Assembly (NCBI RefSeq): GCF_963677725.1
Contig: NZ_OY782507.1
Span: forward strand, 4,152,501-4,216,500
Reading direction: 5' to 3'
Length of the DNA: 64,000 nt
Origin: an uncultured Cohaesibacter sp.
GTDB lineage: Bacteria > Pseudomonadota > Alphaproteobacteria > Rhizobiales > Cohaesibacteraceae
In this document: positions 7,812 through 15,795 of the stretch, piece by piece
How positions within the stretch are numbered: the first letter of the stretch is position 1
Layout: the number at the start of each line of letters is the position of its first letter
Made by a program: the position numbers and the translations under genes
The notes under the pieces: generated by a model
What the model saw: the letters and a program-made list of their open reading frames with translations, nothing else
Told to the model about the DNA's origin: nothing
Databases searched by the model: none

Positions 7812-9704
7812 CTAGAGCTTGCCTTCGAGGCGCTCAAAGGCAATCCAGAAGCCTTCGCCTTCGCCCTTGTGGCCCTGCCAGATTTCCGGGATGAAGGGTG
7901 TGTCCGGGCAGCGCTGTTTAAGGATCGCGCCGAGCCGATCAAAATCGAGATCGCCTTCGCCAATTTGCAAGCCTTCGCCATTCAACCCGCTGGCATCGCC
8001 CAAATGCAGATGAGCAGAGACAGGGGCGATTTTTGCTGCAAAGTCATAAAAGTCGACCCCCAGATGATTGCAAGTCAGCGAGGAATGGGAGATGTCGAAA
8101 CACATCCTGAGATCCAGCGCGTGGCAGTAATGAAGGATATCCTCGATGGTAACAAAGAGATTCTGATAGCGCTGGCCGCCAAAATGCCAAGGGAAGGGGG
8201 CCATGGTTTGCGGGATCAGTTCGACGCCATCCCGGTCGAGCGCCTCAAGGCTTTGGGCAAAGCGCTCGTAATAGCCCTCAATTGCGTCTTTGGGTAGTGG
8301 CGCATCCATGGTGAAGCCGCCAATATTGGCAACAATCATCGGGCGCTTGGTCTTGGGGAAATAGGCCTTCAGGGCGCGGGTGATGTCGATGACGCGTTGG
8401 GTTTCGGCAATGGATTTTTGCCGTTCAGCCTCGTCCGGTGTGGCAAGGTCCATCAGGCGGCTCTCGGCAAAGAGTTCGGGCGCATGGACGACGAAATCAC
8501 ACTCGTAAGGGCCGTCGAGATAGTCTTCGAGTTTCAAATCCATATCCGAATAGGACAGGTGGAATTCATAGAAATCCGGCGTGATGCGTTTGGCAAAGGC
8601 CGTATAATCATGATAGCGCACCGGTACGCCCCATGGACGATCAAAGCGATATTGTCGCGGCTCGGCGGCATGGAGCGCGAGATCGGCAGGATAGAAGAAA
8701 TCCTCAAAGCCCATGTCGCGTTTGGCGGTCTTGCCAACCAGATCCTCAAAATGCTGCGGGGCTAGGCCCTGTCCGGGGCTGCGGATCTTGATGTGGTCGG
8801 CAGTGATGACCGTGCCTTTGGTGATGGGCTGCGCTGCGACGAGGCTTTTGGCGAGATTTTCCCGATTGATCATTTCCCCTTGCGACAGGCTTCTCTCCTT
8901 GCCTGTGCCCAAGGCTTCCTCGACCTGGCGGATGCCATCGACCAATTGGCGGAATTCGGCCTTTTCCAGCGAGGCCGCATGGTCCGGGCCTTCCATCGCC
9001 CGGTCGGCGGTGAAATGGCGCTCGATGATGGCCGCGCCCAGCGCAACTGCGGCAATGGAGACCGCGGTGCCGCGCTCATGGCCGGAATAACCGACAATCG
9101 GGTGGCGTTGACGCAGGCCATCCATCCAGCGCAGATTAATGTCATGGAAAGGCGCCGGATAGGTGCTGTTGCAATGGAGCAAGGCAAAACTGGCCTCGCG
9201 CTCGTTAAGATAGGCAATTGTGGTTTCGACCTCTTCTGTCCGGCTCATGCCGGTGGACAGGATCAGTGGCTTGCCGGTTTTGGCCAGTGCGTCGAGCAGA
9301 GGCAGGTTGGTCAGGTCAGCAGAGGCCACCTTATAGGCCTCAACGTCCATATTCTCAAGCACGGCAAGGCTTGTGACATCCCATGGAGTGCAGAGATAGA
9401 GTATATCTTTGTCGTCGCAATAGGCTTTGAGCTTGCGGTGCTCGTCCTTGCTCAGCTCGAAGCGTTGCAGCAGATCGACGATATATTCCGAGCCGAGATC
9501 TTCACCCGCTTTATCAAGGCTGCGTTGACGATAGACCTGATCGAGATGGCGCATCTGGAATTTGACGCAATCGGCCCCGGCTTCAATCGCCTGATTGATC
9601 AGGTCGATGGCCAGCTCGAAAGAGCCATTGTGATTGTTGCCGATCTCGGCGATGACAAAGCATCGCCCTTCGCCGACAGTGAATGGGCCGATTTTCAGGG
9701 ACAT
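7812..9704 (-). CDS. NeuB-family synthase - SAF domain - TIM-barrel isomerase fusion
   Basis: 630 residues in three parts. Residues 1-280 match the N-acetylneuraminate/legionaminate/pseudaminate synthase barrel (AEIGNNHNG at 19-27, KFQ at 48-50, YSGHE at 206-210, ERHFT at 228-232). Residues about 284-345 form an antifreeze-like SAF domain (LVAAQPITKGTVIT). Residues about 355-630 form a second TIM barrel of the sugar isomerase/AP endonuclease 2 type, with FVVHAPELF, CFDISHS and AHLHLGDASG. Ordinary NeuB proteins are about 330-350 residues and lack the third part. The synthase condenses PEP with an aldose to a 3-deoxy-2-keto acid; the fused barrel may form or modify that aldose. A GGAAG ribosome-binding site precedes the start. 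Confidence 0.87.
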   Translation of the reverse strand: MSLKIGPFTVGEGRCFVIAEIGNNHNGSFELAIDLINQAIEAGADCVKFQMRHLDQVYRQRSLDKAGEDLGSEYIVDLLQRFELSKDEHRKLKAYCDDKDILYLCTPWDVTSLAVLENMDVEAYKVASADLTNLPLLDALAKTGKPLILSTGMSRTEEVETTIAYLNEREASFALLHCNSTYPAPFHDINLRWMDGLRQRHPIVGYSGHERGTAVSIAAVALGAAIIERHFTADRAMEGPDHAASLEKAEFRQLVDGIRQVEEALGTGKERSLSQGEMINRENLAKSLVAAQPITKGTVITADHIKIRSPGQGLAPQHFEDLVGKTAKRDMGFEDFFYPADLALHAAEPRQYRFDRPWGVPVRYHDYTAFAKRITPDFYEFHLSYSDMDLKLEDYLDGPYECDFVVHAPELFAESRLMDLATPDEAERQKSIAETQRVIDITRALKAYFPKTKRPMIVANIGGFTMDAPLPKDAIEGYYERFAQSLEALDRDGVELIPQTMAPFPWHFGGQRYQNLFVTIEDILHYCHALDLRMCFDISHSSLTCNHLGVDFYDFAAKIAPVSAHLHLGDASGLNGEGLQIGEGDLDFDRLGAILKQRCPDTPFIPEIWQGHKGEGEGFWIAFERLEGKL

Positions 9705-9718
9705 CTTGAACTTCCAGA

Positions 9719-11098
9719 CTAATCTTCGAGGGATTGCTTGCCTTCACGGATGGTCCAGGCATTCAGGCCATCTGATTCAAAACGGAAAGGCAGGGTGGTC
9801 AGGCCCATGGCCTGCAAACCGGTCATCAATTTATGTTTCTTGAAGGGCGGTACATAAAAGAGGAAAAAACCACCGCCACCGGCGCCCAAAATCTTGCCGC
9901 CTATGGCGCCCTGATCAAGGGCTGCCTGATAGATGCGGTCCAACTCGTCGGTGCTGATTTTGCCGCTCAGTTGGCGCTTGATCTTCCATAATTCATGCAA
10001 GCTCTGGCCGAATTGCATCAGGCGACCGCGCAGCAGGTCATTGCGCAGTTGATAGGTTAGTTCAACAGAGCGGCTGACAAGGGCGCGGATTTCGGCATTC
10101 AGCATGGTTTTGCGCTGATCATCATGGATTTCGCCGGATTCATGCACGGTGCCGGTGTTGCACAGCACGAGGCTTTCTTCCAGCTCGAACAGGATGTCGT
10201 CGTTGATCCGCAAGGGATTGACCACCGTCTGCTCCATGCCAAATTCCATGAAGTTGAAGCCACCAAAAACGGTTGCATATTGATCCTGCCAGCCGCCGGC
10301 AATGTCCAGATAGAGGCGCTCGGCCTGAAAGGCCAGCTCCGCCAGCTCATGGCGGTCCCAGCGGTCCTGCCGGAACTGGTTAAAGCAACCAAGGATGGCC
10401 GCTGACACAGCCGATGAGCCGCCAAGGCCGGATTTGAGTGGGAAGTCGGAATTGACGTATAATTCAAAGCCAAAGGCAGGCTGAATGGTTCGGAGCAAAG
10501 CAAGGATCAGATTGAAAGGGCCGCTCTTGGTAAAGGCTTCTTGCAGGCTGTTCGCCTTGAGTGTCTCGCCCAGATCGAGGGACGAAATGACGACTTTCAA
10601 ATCCTTGCGCTTTTTGAGGGTGGCGTGGGAGTAGGAGGAGATGGTGGAATTGATCACCGCGCCCTGATGATCAGAGAAGAAATGGGTCAGGTCCGATCCG
10701 CCGCCGCCAAAGCTGACCCGGACGGGTGCGCGGGCGCGGGCATAGACCGGTTCCTCAATCTGGATTGGAACATGCTTTTTGGTGACGACTTGCACCAGCT
10801 TGCCATCCTCATCGAGCACCGGGATAAGGCGGATTTTCTGATCGAGCTGCTTGAGCAGCAATTCACGCGGCGTCTTGAGGTCTGCAGCCATAAAATCGCT
10901 GTTGGCGCAGTGCATGATGGGGTCCTCTAGGGTCATGTCTGCGAGCAGCTTGCGCCGGATATCGCCATCGGTGGCAATCGCAATGACCCGATCCGCATCA
11001 TCGGTCACCAGAATGCAGCCTTCATGATTTTTCTCGATCTTGACCAGCGTTTCCCGAAGCGTGGCATTCTGATGGATCTGAAATTTATCGAGAGGCAC
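9719..11098 (-). CDS. CBS-pair - GHMP kinase fusion (HddA-like heptose-7-phosphate kinase)
   Basis: 459 residues. Residues 1-115 form a CBS pair with TDGDIRR at 43-49, resembling the regulatory modules usually fused to sugar-nucleotide transferases such as PtmE. Residues 120-459 form a GHMP kinase: ARAPVRVSFGGGGSDL at 121-136, the ATP loop GLGGSSA at 224-230, and GAGGGGFFLF near 405. The kinase half resembles HddA, which makes D-glycero-D-manno-heptose 1,7-bisphosphate. The start lies 2 bp after hddC. CBS domains bind adenosyl ligands, so this kinase may be energy- or product-regulated; that is inference. Confidence 0.85.
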   Translation of the reverse strand: MPLDKFQIHQNATLRETLVKIEKNHEGCILVTDDADRVIAIATDGDIRRKLLADMTLEDPIMHCANSDFMAADLKTPRELLLKQLDQKIRLIPVLDEDGKLVQVVTKKHVPIQIEEPVYARARAPVRVSFGGGGSDLTHFFSDHQGAVINSTISSYSHATLKKRKDLKVVISSLDLGETLKANSLQEAFTKSGPFNLILALLRTIQPAFGFELYVNSDFPLKSGLGGSSAVSAAILGCFNQFRQDRWDRHELAELAFQAERLYLDIAGGWQDQYATVFGGFNFMEFGMEQTVVNPLRINDDILFELEESLVLCNTGTVHESGEIHDDQRKTMLNAEIRALVSRSVELTYQLRNDLLRGRLMQFGQSLHELWKIKRQLSGKISTDELDRIYQAALDQGAIGGKILGAGGGGFFLFYVPPFKKHKLMTGLQAMGLTTLPFRFESDGLNAWTIREGKQSLED

Positions 11099-11100
11099 TG

Positions 11101-11808
11101 CTAGATTCCCTGTTCTGCGATCATCGCTTGAAAATACTCATAATCAGCAGGAACGCCAATGTCGATGAAGGCACAATCGATCTTGATGGCTCGGATTGCG
11201 CCGGATTTCACCAGTTTCGGCAGAATCGCAGCCTCAAGCGACAGGAATGCACCGTCCCAATCGGCCAGACAGTGCGCATTGAGGCGATATATGCCTGCAT
11301 TGATCCAGCCCGACTCGCCTTGGTCCCTCTTTTCTTCAAAGGCGGTGATGCGGTCTTGATTGATTTGAACGCGACCATAGCGGTTGGCATTCTCAACATA
11401 AGTGATGGCCATGGCCTGACCGTCTGCCTTGGTCATTGCGTCCATCCCGGCAGGCAGCCATGTGTCTGCGTTTGTGGCGAGAAAGTCTCCTTCAATGGCC
11501 AGCTCTGCCAGGGCGTTGGCCAGAGAGCCACCGGTGCCCAAGGGGTGTGCTTCGGTTATGGTGCGACATTTGCAGTTCTTGAAGGGGCTTTGTGCGAAAT
11601 GGTCATCAAGAAAGGCCTCAATCTGTTCGGCCCGGTGATGCAGGAGGAAGACATAATCGCGGATGCCCGCCTGATGCCAATTGTCGAGCATATAAGCAAG
11701 GAAGGGGCGGCCATGGATCGGCGCCAGCGGTTTGGGGACGTCATGGACAACGGATTTCAGACGGGTGCCAAAGCCTCCGGCCAGCACCAGAAGAGGGATT
11801 TGTGTCAT
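11101..11808 (-). CDS. hddC: Sugar-1-phosphate nucleotidyltransferase (HddC-like)
   Basis: 235 residues. The nucleotidyltransferase signature LAGGFGTRL at 9-17 is followed by VPKPLAPIHGRPF at 24-36, then HPLGTGGSL and NADTW (metal-binding Asp). Length and motifs fit HddC, which activates D-glycero-alpha-D-manno-heptose 1-phosphate with GTP; related enzymes make CDP-glucose or GDP-mannose. The start overlaps the gmhB stop by 4 bp. The adjacent phosphatase, kinase and GmhA isomerase favour the heptose assignment, but base specificity cannot be decided from sequence alone. Confidence 0.8.
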   Translation of the reverse strand: MTQIPLLVLAGGFGTRLKSVVHDVPKPLAPIHGRPFLAYMLDNWHQAGIRDYVFLLHHRAEQIEAFLDDHFAQSPFKNCKCRTITEAHPLGTGGSLANALAELAIEGDFLATNADTWLPAGMDAMTKADGQAMAITYVENANRYGRVQINQDRITAFEEKRDQGESGWINAGIYRLNAHCLADWDGAFLSLEAAILPKLVKSGAIRAIKIDCAFIDIGVPADYEYFQAMIAEQGI

Positions 11809-12392
11809 GGTGTTTCTGTGCCCCGCTCTGTTTTACCGGTGCCAAGGGTAAGGATATGGGTGACGGCATCCTCAAAGCAATCAAAGACCGGGAAGGTGTC
11901 TTCCAGCCCTTGCGCCTTCAGACGGGCGGGCAGTGGGCCGTCGCCGGTATTGACGCCGATGCCTCTGCCGCCTGCGGCTTTGGCGGCAAGCAGATCGGAC
12001 GGGGCGTCGCCGATATAAAGGATCTGGTTGGAAGTGGCGCCATGCCGTTTGGCCATCTCAAGGGCAAAGCGCGGCGAGGGCTTGCGATAGAGAGGCGGTT
12101 CGTCGGGATGTTCGGGTGCAACGCAGATGGCTTCGAAGGGAGCGGTTGGCAAGGCGAGCAGCTCAATCATCCGCTCGTTGCAGGCCTGCGCCTGCTCAAG
12201 GGAAAAATAGCCTCTTCCAACCCCGGACTGGTTCGTATGCAAGAATAGGACATGCCCCGCCGCTAGCAGTCGGGCCATACCGTCGCGCACGCCGGGAAGC
12301 AGCGTCACCGCATCCGGTTCGCACAAATAGGGGATATGCCGGATCAGCGTGCCGTCCCGGTCAAGGAATATCAGATAGGGAGCACCGGACAT
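11805..12392 (-). CDS. gmhB: D-glycero-D-manno-heptose 1,7-bisphosphate 7-phosphatase (HAD)
   Basis: 195 residues from the ATG at 12392 (MSGAPYLIFLDRDGTL); this start aligns the HAD motif I DRDGTL (Asp11, Asp13) close to the N-terminus, as in GmhB/HisB-N proteins. HTNQSGVGRG is motif II, and KPSPRFALEMAK with YIGDAPSDLLAAKAAG gives motifs III and IV. It removes the 7-phosphate from heptose bisphosphate. It is the first gene of the sugar operon, 37 bp after the flgN-like gene. No separate promoter is obvious, so read-through from the flagellar genes is plausible. Confidence 0.85.
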   Translation of the reverse strand: MSGAPYLIFLDRDGTLIRHIPYLCEPDAVTLLPGVRDGMARLLAAGHVLFLHTNQSGVGRGYFSLEQAQACNERMIELLALPTAPFEAICVAPEHPDEPPLYRKPSPRFALEMAKRHGATSNQILYIGDAPSDLLAAKAAGGRGIGVNTGDGPLPARLKAQGLEDTFPVFDCFEDAVTHILTLGTGKTERGTETP

Positions 12393-12429
12393 GAGGGCTA
12401 TAATTTGCTGCGCGAATGATCCGCTGGTC

Positions 12430-12936
12430 CTATGAGGCGGTGTCGATGGACAGGCCGCGTTGCTGCTTGACTTGCTGGGGCATTTGCCCGGACTGGCCAT
12501 AGGTTTGAGCCTGACCCCGCTTCTGGACCTTCTGATTCAGCCCGTCCACCAGCTCGGCAGAGACTTCACGTGCCGTGGAAATGACCGCCAGATTGGCCTG
12601 CAGGGTCGTTTGGAACATGTGATGGCGGCGGGTCAACTGCTCTGCATCCTGTGGGGCAAGCTGCTTGACGAGGGAGGCGTTGGTGGTGATTGCCTTTTGC
12701 AGAAGCATATACTGGATTGACAGCTGGTTCTTGGCTTCGACCAGCTCCAAGGCTTCGGCCAGTTTGCCTTCGCGCAGCAGATCGGTTTCTTCGACCAACA
12801 CTTCGTCAAGGCTATCCATAATCTGTTCGATGGCGCCGAGCAGGCGCTGCACATCGTCCGGGCTGCCGATCGGGGATTTGGCCAAGGTTGCTGCCTGAGT
12901 TACAGGATTGGGGGCCGTCTGGTTCTGGTCGGACAT
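12430..12936 (-). CDS. FlgN-like flagellar export chaperone
   Basis: 168 residues, mostly long helices: residues about 28-140 form an alpha-helical core (LLGAIEQIMDSLDEVLVEET), followed by a Gln-rich flexible tail. This matches the FlgN family, cytoplasmic chaperones of the hook-filament junction proteins FlgK and FlgL. It begins 1 bp after flgJ, so flgI-flgJ-flgN form one leftward operon. The family is poorly conserved and the call rests on helix pattern, length and position. The sugar operon starts 37 bp downstream. Confidence 0.7.
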   Translation of the reverse strand: MSDQNQTAPNPVTQAATLAKSPIGSPDDVQRLLGAIEQIMDSLDEVLVEETDLLREGKLAEALELVEAKNQLSIQYMLLQKAITTNASLVKQLAPQDAEQLTRRHHMFQTTLQANLAVISTAREVSAELVDGLNQKVQKRGQAQTYGQSGQMPQQVKQQRGLSIDTAS

Positions 12937-12937
12937 C

Positions 12938-13243
12938 TTATTGCTCCATTTCCTGAAGGCTGATCAATTCGCGCATGATGGAGTCGGCAATGCCGATCCC
13001 GCCGGATTTGGTGATGGTATCGGCATAGGTTTCGGTCAACAGACCGCGGTAGGTCTCCTCCGCATAGGAGCCACCAAAGGCATCCTCATCGCCAACACCT
13101 TCGAACATGGCGGCCATCATCTGGTTGAGAAAGACGCCTTCGAACTGCTCGGCAACTGCGCGGGCCTGTTCCTTGGTGTTGAGTTGGGAATTCAGCCCCT
13201 GATTAGGGGTGATGGAAAAGGGTGTTGCATTGAGGGTGGTCAT
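12938..13243 (-). CDS. flgJ: Rod-binding protein, FlgJ N-domain type
   Basis: 101 residues with the Rod-binding signature: AVAEQFEGVFLNQMMAAMFE followed by FGGSYAEETYRGLL and a GGIGIADSI region. It helps cap the growing rod in the periplasm. The C-terminal muramidase domain of enterobacterial FlgJ is absent, as is normal in alphaproteobacteria. Its start shares one base with the flgI stop (TAATG), a clear sign of coupling. Confidence 0.88.
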   Translation of the reverse strand: MTTLNATPFSITPNQGLNSQLNTKEQARAVAEQFEGVFLNQMMAAMFEGVGDEDAFGGSYAEETYRGLLTETYADTITKSGGIGIADSIMRELISLQEMEQ

Positions 13244-14352
13244 TACATCACCTCGATTTCTGCCTGAAGGGCGCCTGCGGCCTTGATGGCCTGTAGAATG
13301 GAGATCATGTCGCGTGGGCCGACACCCAATGCGTTGAGGCCCGAGACCAGATCGCGCAGGGGCACGCTGCCTTGCAGCAGGGCCAGTTTTTTGTCCGAGC
13401 CGGTGGAGACATCAACCTGCGAGCGGGGTACGACGGTGGTGTTGCCGTTGGCCAGAGGGTTTGGCTGGGCAACCTGCGGGGCCTCGGAGACGGTGACGGT
13501 CAAGTTGCCCTGAGCGATCGCAACCGTGCTGACGCGCACTTCCTGGCCCATGACGATGATACCGGTGGTCTCGTCAATGACGATCTTGGCGGGCAGGTCC
13601 GGCTCGATCAACAGCTGTTCAATGTCGGTGACCAGATCGACCATGTTGCCATTAAAGTCCCTTGGCAGGGAAAGGCGGACCTCGGTCGGGTTCAGAGGTT
13701 CAGCAACTGGCTGGCCAATCAGATCGTTGATTGACTGGGCAATGCGACGGGCGGTGGTCAGGTCCGGATTGCGCAGTGACAAGCGCATATTCGACATGCT
13801 GGCCAGTTTGAATGGCAATTCACGTTCCACAAGACCGCCATTGGCGATGCGCCCGGCGGTTGGCACGCCTTGCGTGATGGTGGCGGCATCGCCCTTGGCT
13901 GAAAAGCCGCCAATGGCGATGGAGCCTTGCGCGATGGCATAGGCTTCGCCGTCGGCACCCATCAACGGGGTGACCATCAATGTGCCGCCTTGCAGGCTTT
14001 TGGCATCGCCCAAGGCGCTGATCGTCACGTCAATGCGCGATCCCTGCACGCTGAAAGGCGGCAGGTTTGCGGTGACCATGACGGCGGCGACATTCTTGGT
14101 GTTTATGTTGCTGTCGGAAATCTTGACGCCCATGCGTTCCAGCATGGCTTGCAGGCTCTGTTTGGTGAAAGGCGCGCTACCAAGCGTATCACCAGTGCCA
14201 TTGAGGCCGACGACCAGACCATAACCGATCAATTGGTTGTCGCGGATCCCTTCGAAATCGACGATGTCCTTGATCCGGGATGCGCTTTGTGCAGGCAGGA
14301 CGGCCATGCATAAGGCGGCTAAAGCGATCAATAGAGCAGAGCGAAATGACAT
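13243..14352 (-). CDS. flgI: Flagellar P-ring protein FlgI
   Basis: 369 residues, normal for FlgI. A signal peptide with a hydrophobic core (ALLIALAALCMAVLPAQSA) is cleaved near residue 24, and the mature N-terminus SRIKDIVDFEGIRDNQLIGYG is typical. Further signatures are LVVGLNGTGDT, the TVMVTANLPPF-like segment and the C-terminal IQAIKAAGALQAEIEVM. It forms the P ring around the rod in the peptidoglycan. It is the first gene of a leftward operon and is divergent from fliX, with a CtrA-like box between them. Confidence 0.95.
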   Translation of the reverse strand: MSFRSALLIALAALCMAVLPAQSASRIKDIVDFEGIRDNQLIGYGLVVGLNGTGDTLGSAPFTKQSLQAMLERMGVKISDSNINTKNVAAVMVTANLPPFSVQGSRIDVTISALGDAKSLQGGTLMVTPLMGADGEAYAIAQGSIAIGGFSAKGDAATITQGVPTAGRIANGGLVERELPFKLASMSNMRLSLRNPDLTTARRIAQSINDLIGQPVAEPLNPTEVRLSLPRDFNGNMVDLVTDIEQLLIEPDLPAKIVIDETTGIIVMGQEVRVSTVAIAQGNLTVTVSEAPQVAQPNPLANGNTTVVPRSQVDVSTGSDKKLALLQGSVPLRDLVSGLNALGVGPRDMISILQAIKAAGALQAEIEVM

Positions 14353-14418
14353 TGCGGGTTAACCTTTGTGAACAGGCTTGACTAAATGACGTATCTACCC
14401 TTGTCCTTTGCAATCTTT

Positions 14419-14437
14419 ATGCCAGCTTGTCTGGCAT
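14419..14437. repeat. Inverted repeat upstream of flgI
   Basis: Perfect 7-bp arms ATGCCAG and CTGGCAT separated by 5 bases, 67 bp upstream of the flgI start. It could be a DNA operator, or a leader hairpin in the flgI transcript. No poly-T tract follows, so it is not a typical terminator. Confidence 0.4.
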
Positions 14438-14540
14438 GGGGCACTTTATCTAACATGATGTTTTAACTTGCATTATGACGGCGTAGATCCCTTTGGTCTA
14501 TTCTTTGTGCCGTCCCGGGCTGCAAGAATTGCCGGGTCAG

Positions 14541-14555
14541 TTAACGGCTTATTAA
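14541..14555. promoter_or_regulatory. CtrA-type box in the flgI/fliX divergent promoter
   Basis: An exact TTAA-N7-TTAA site (TTAA at 14541-14544 and 14552-14555), the full CtrA binding consensus of alphaproteobacteria. Two further TTAA half-sites follow at 14565 and 14577. It lies 107 bp upstream of fliX and 189 bp upstream of flgI in a 309-bp gene-free region (14353-14661). Apart from this box and the inverted repeat at 14419-14437 I see no gene there. Control of class II flagellar genes by CtrA is known in Caulobacter; here it is inferred. Confidence 0.65.
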
Positions 14556-14661
14556 CCGAATAAGTTAATCTTTTCCTTAACGAGGTCAGATGCCGTTGCT
14601 GCTTGCCGTTCAAGGCTTGGCGCTCGGCGCCAGAAGCGAGTAGTTTAAAGGGTAAAGCAAA

Positions 14662-15090
14662 ATGCGCATTCAATCAAACAACCCAGCCGCTCAACTTGGT
14701 AAATCGGGTTCCACGGGTCGTGCGCGCAGCAGCTCGGGTGGTTTTTCCGTGCCGCAGGATAGCGGCCAGACGTCCAGATCACAGCAGACTTCTCATGCTG
14801 CGGGATTGAGTGATGTCACCTCTCTTCTGGCCTTGCAGAGCGTCGAGGATCCGTTGCACGGCAAACGGCGCAAGGCGATCCGCAAAGGCAATCGGATGCT
14901 TGACCTGCTTGAAGATGTCCGGATGGGCCTGTTGTCGGGAAACCTTTCCGTCTCCGTTTTGCAACAATTGGAGCGGCTGACCGAGATGTCGGAAGCCAGC
15001 GGAGATGCACGAATCGATGCGTTGATTGATGAAATCGGCCTTAGAGCACAGGTAGAACTGGCAAAATTGGAAGGTCGTCGCGCAGGTTGA
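14662..15090 (+). CDS. fliX: Flagellar assembly regulator FliX
   Basis: 142 residues. The first 50 are Ser/Gln-rich and low complexity; residues 55-142 carry the FliX domain (LLALQSVEDPLHGKRRKAIR, then RMLDLLEDVRMGLLSG). FliX couples early basal-body assembly to later flagellar gene expression in Caulobacter through FlbD. No FlbD gene is seen here, and Rhizobiales usually lack that circuit, so its role may be structural. It is divergent from flgI, as in Caulobacter. The start has an AAAGGG ribosome-binding site. Confidence 0.88.
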   Translation: MRIQSNNPAAQLGKSGSTGRARSSSGGFSVPQDSGQTSRSQQTSHAAGLSDVTSLLALQSVEDPLHGKRRKAIRKGNRMLDLLEDVRMGLLSGNLSVSVLQQLERLTEMSEASGDARIDALIDEIGLRAQVELAKLEGRRAG

Positions 15091-15252
15091 GGCCTTGTAA
15101 AGACTACGAAGGTCTTAGGCTGCGGGGAAAGAGACCGGTTACACCCTGCAAAATTAATATCAACTTCACTTTTTCCGACTTGGTAGTTGTCTAAAAGAGC
15201 GCGTCAATTTATATAGACCTCGTCTTTTATATAGGGAACCAAGAGGTAGCCC

Positions 15253-15669
15253 ATGTCGGTCGAGATAGAAGATGACTATCGTCCAACGGACAATGAGCCC
15301 TTCATGAATGAACGGCAGACAGAATATTTCCGTCGCAAGCTTTTCAAGTGGCGGGACGATATTCTGCGCGAAAGCCGCGAGACTTTGCAACACCTTCAAG
15401 ATGACAGTTCAAACCATCCGGATCTGGTGGATCGGGCGTCTTCCGAGACGGACCGCGCCATCGAACTCAGGGCTCGGGATCGTCAGCGCAAGCTGATCTC
15501 CAAAATCGATGCCGCGTTGAAGCGGATCGAGGATGGGTCCTATGGCTATTGTGAGGATACGGGTGAACCGATTTCTCTCAAGCGTCTGGATGCCCGGCCA
15601 ACGGCCACCCTGTCCATTGAGGCACAGGAGCGCCACGAGCGTCGGGAAAAGGTCTATCGGGACGATTGA
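15253..15669 (+). CDS. dksA: DksA-type RNA polymerase-binding transcription factor
   Basis: 138 residues with a coiled coil at about 25-90 and a C-terminal zinc-finger fold region (DGSYGYCEDTGEPIS, then RLDARPTATLSIEAQERHE). It acts with ppGpp on RNA polymerase through the secondary channel. Of the four zinc cysteines only Cys100 remains; the others are Thr103, Ser121 and Ala124. I recall this cysteine-poor form as common in alphaproteobacteria. It lies 162 bp after fliX and ends at a strong terminator. The start has an AGAGG ribosome-binding site. Confidence 0.9.
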   Translation: MSVEIEDDYRPTDNEPFMNERQTEYFRRKLFKWRDDILRESRETLQHLQDDSSNHPDLVDRASSETDRAIELRARDRQRKLISKIDAALKRIEDGSYGYCEDTGEPISLKRLDARPTATLSIEAQERHERREKVYRDD

Positions 15670-15713
15670 TCGTTTCGCTCTGGGCTGGCTGCAAATTACG
15701 CAATCATGATAGG

Positions 15714-15753
15714 AAAAGGACGCGGATCCGGGAGCTGGATCCGCGCCTTTTTT
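15714..15753 (+). terminator. Rho-independent terminator of dksA
   Basis: A GCGGATCC/GGATCCGC 8-bp stem, extended by flanking pairs, with a 7-base loop and followed by six T. It begins about 45 bp after the dksA stop. Confidence 0.85.
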
Positions 15754-15795
15754 GTTTGCCACAGGGCCTGCTGGGGAGCGGCTCAGGTGGCGGGT

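Noticed and set aside
8793-9722. 309-codon plus-strand frame opposite the NeuB-like gene
   Set aside because: The minus-strand gene has clear NeuB motifs; the opposite frame shows no family pattern.
14353-14661. Sigma-54 promoter for flgI or fliX
   Set aside because: No GG-N10-GC element with the usual flanks was found, and Rhizobiales flagellar genes do not normally use sigma-54.
14473-14673. Small minus-strand frame between flgI and fliX
   Set aside because: It overlaps the CtrA-type box and the fliX start, and its translation has no family features.
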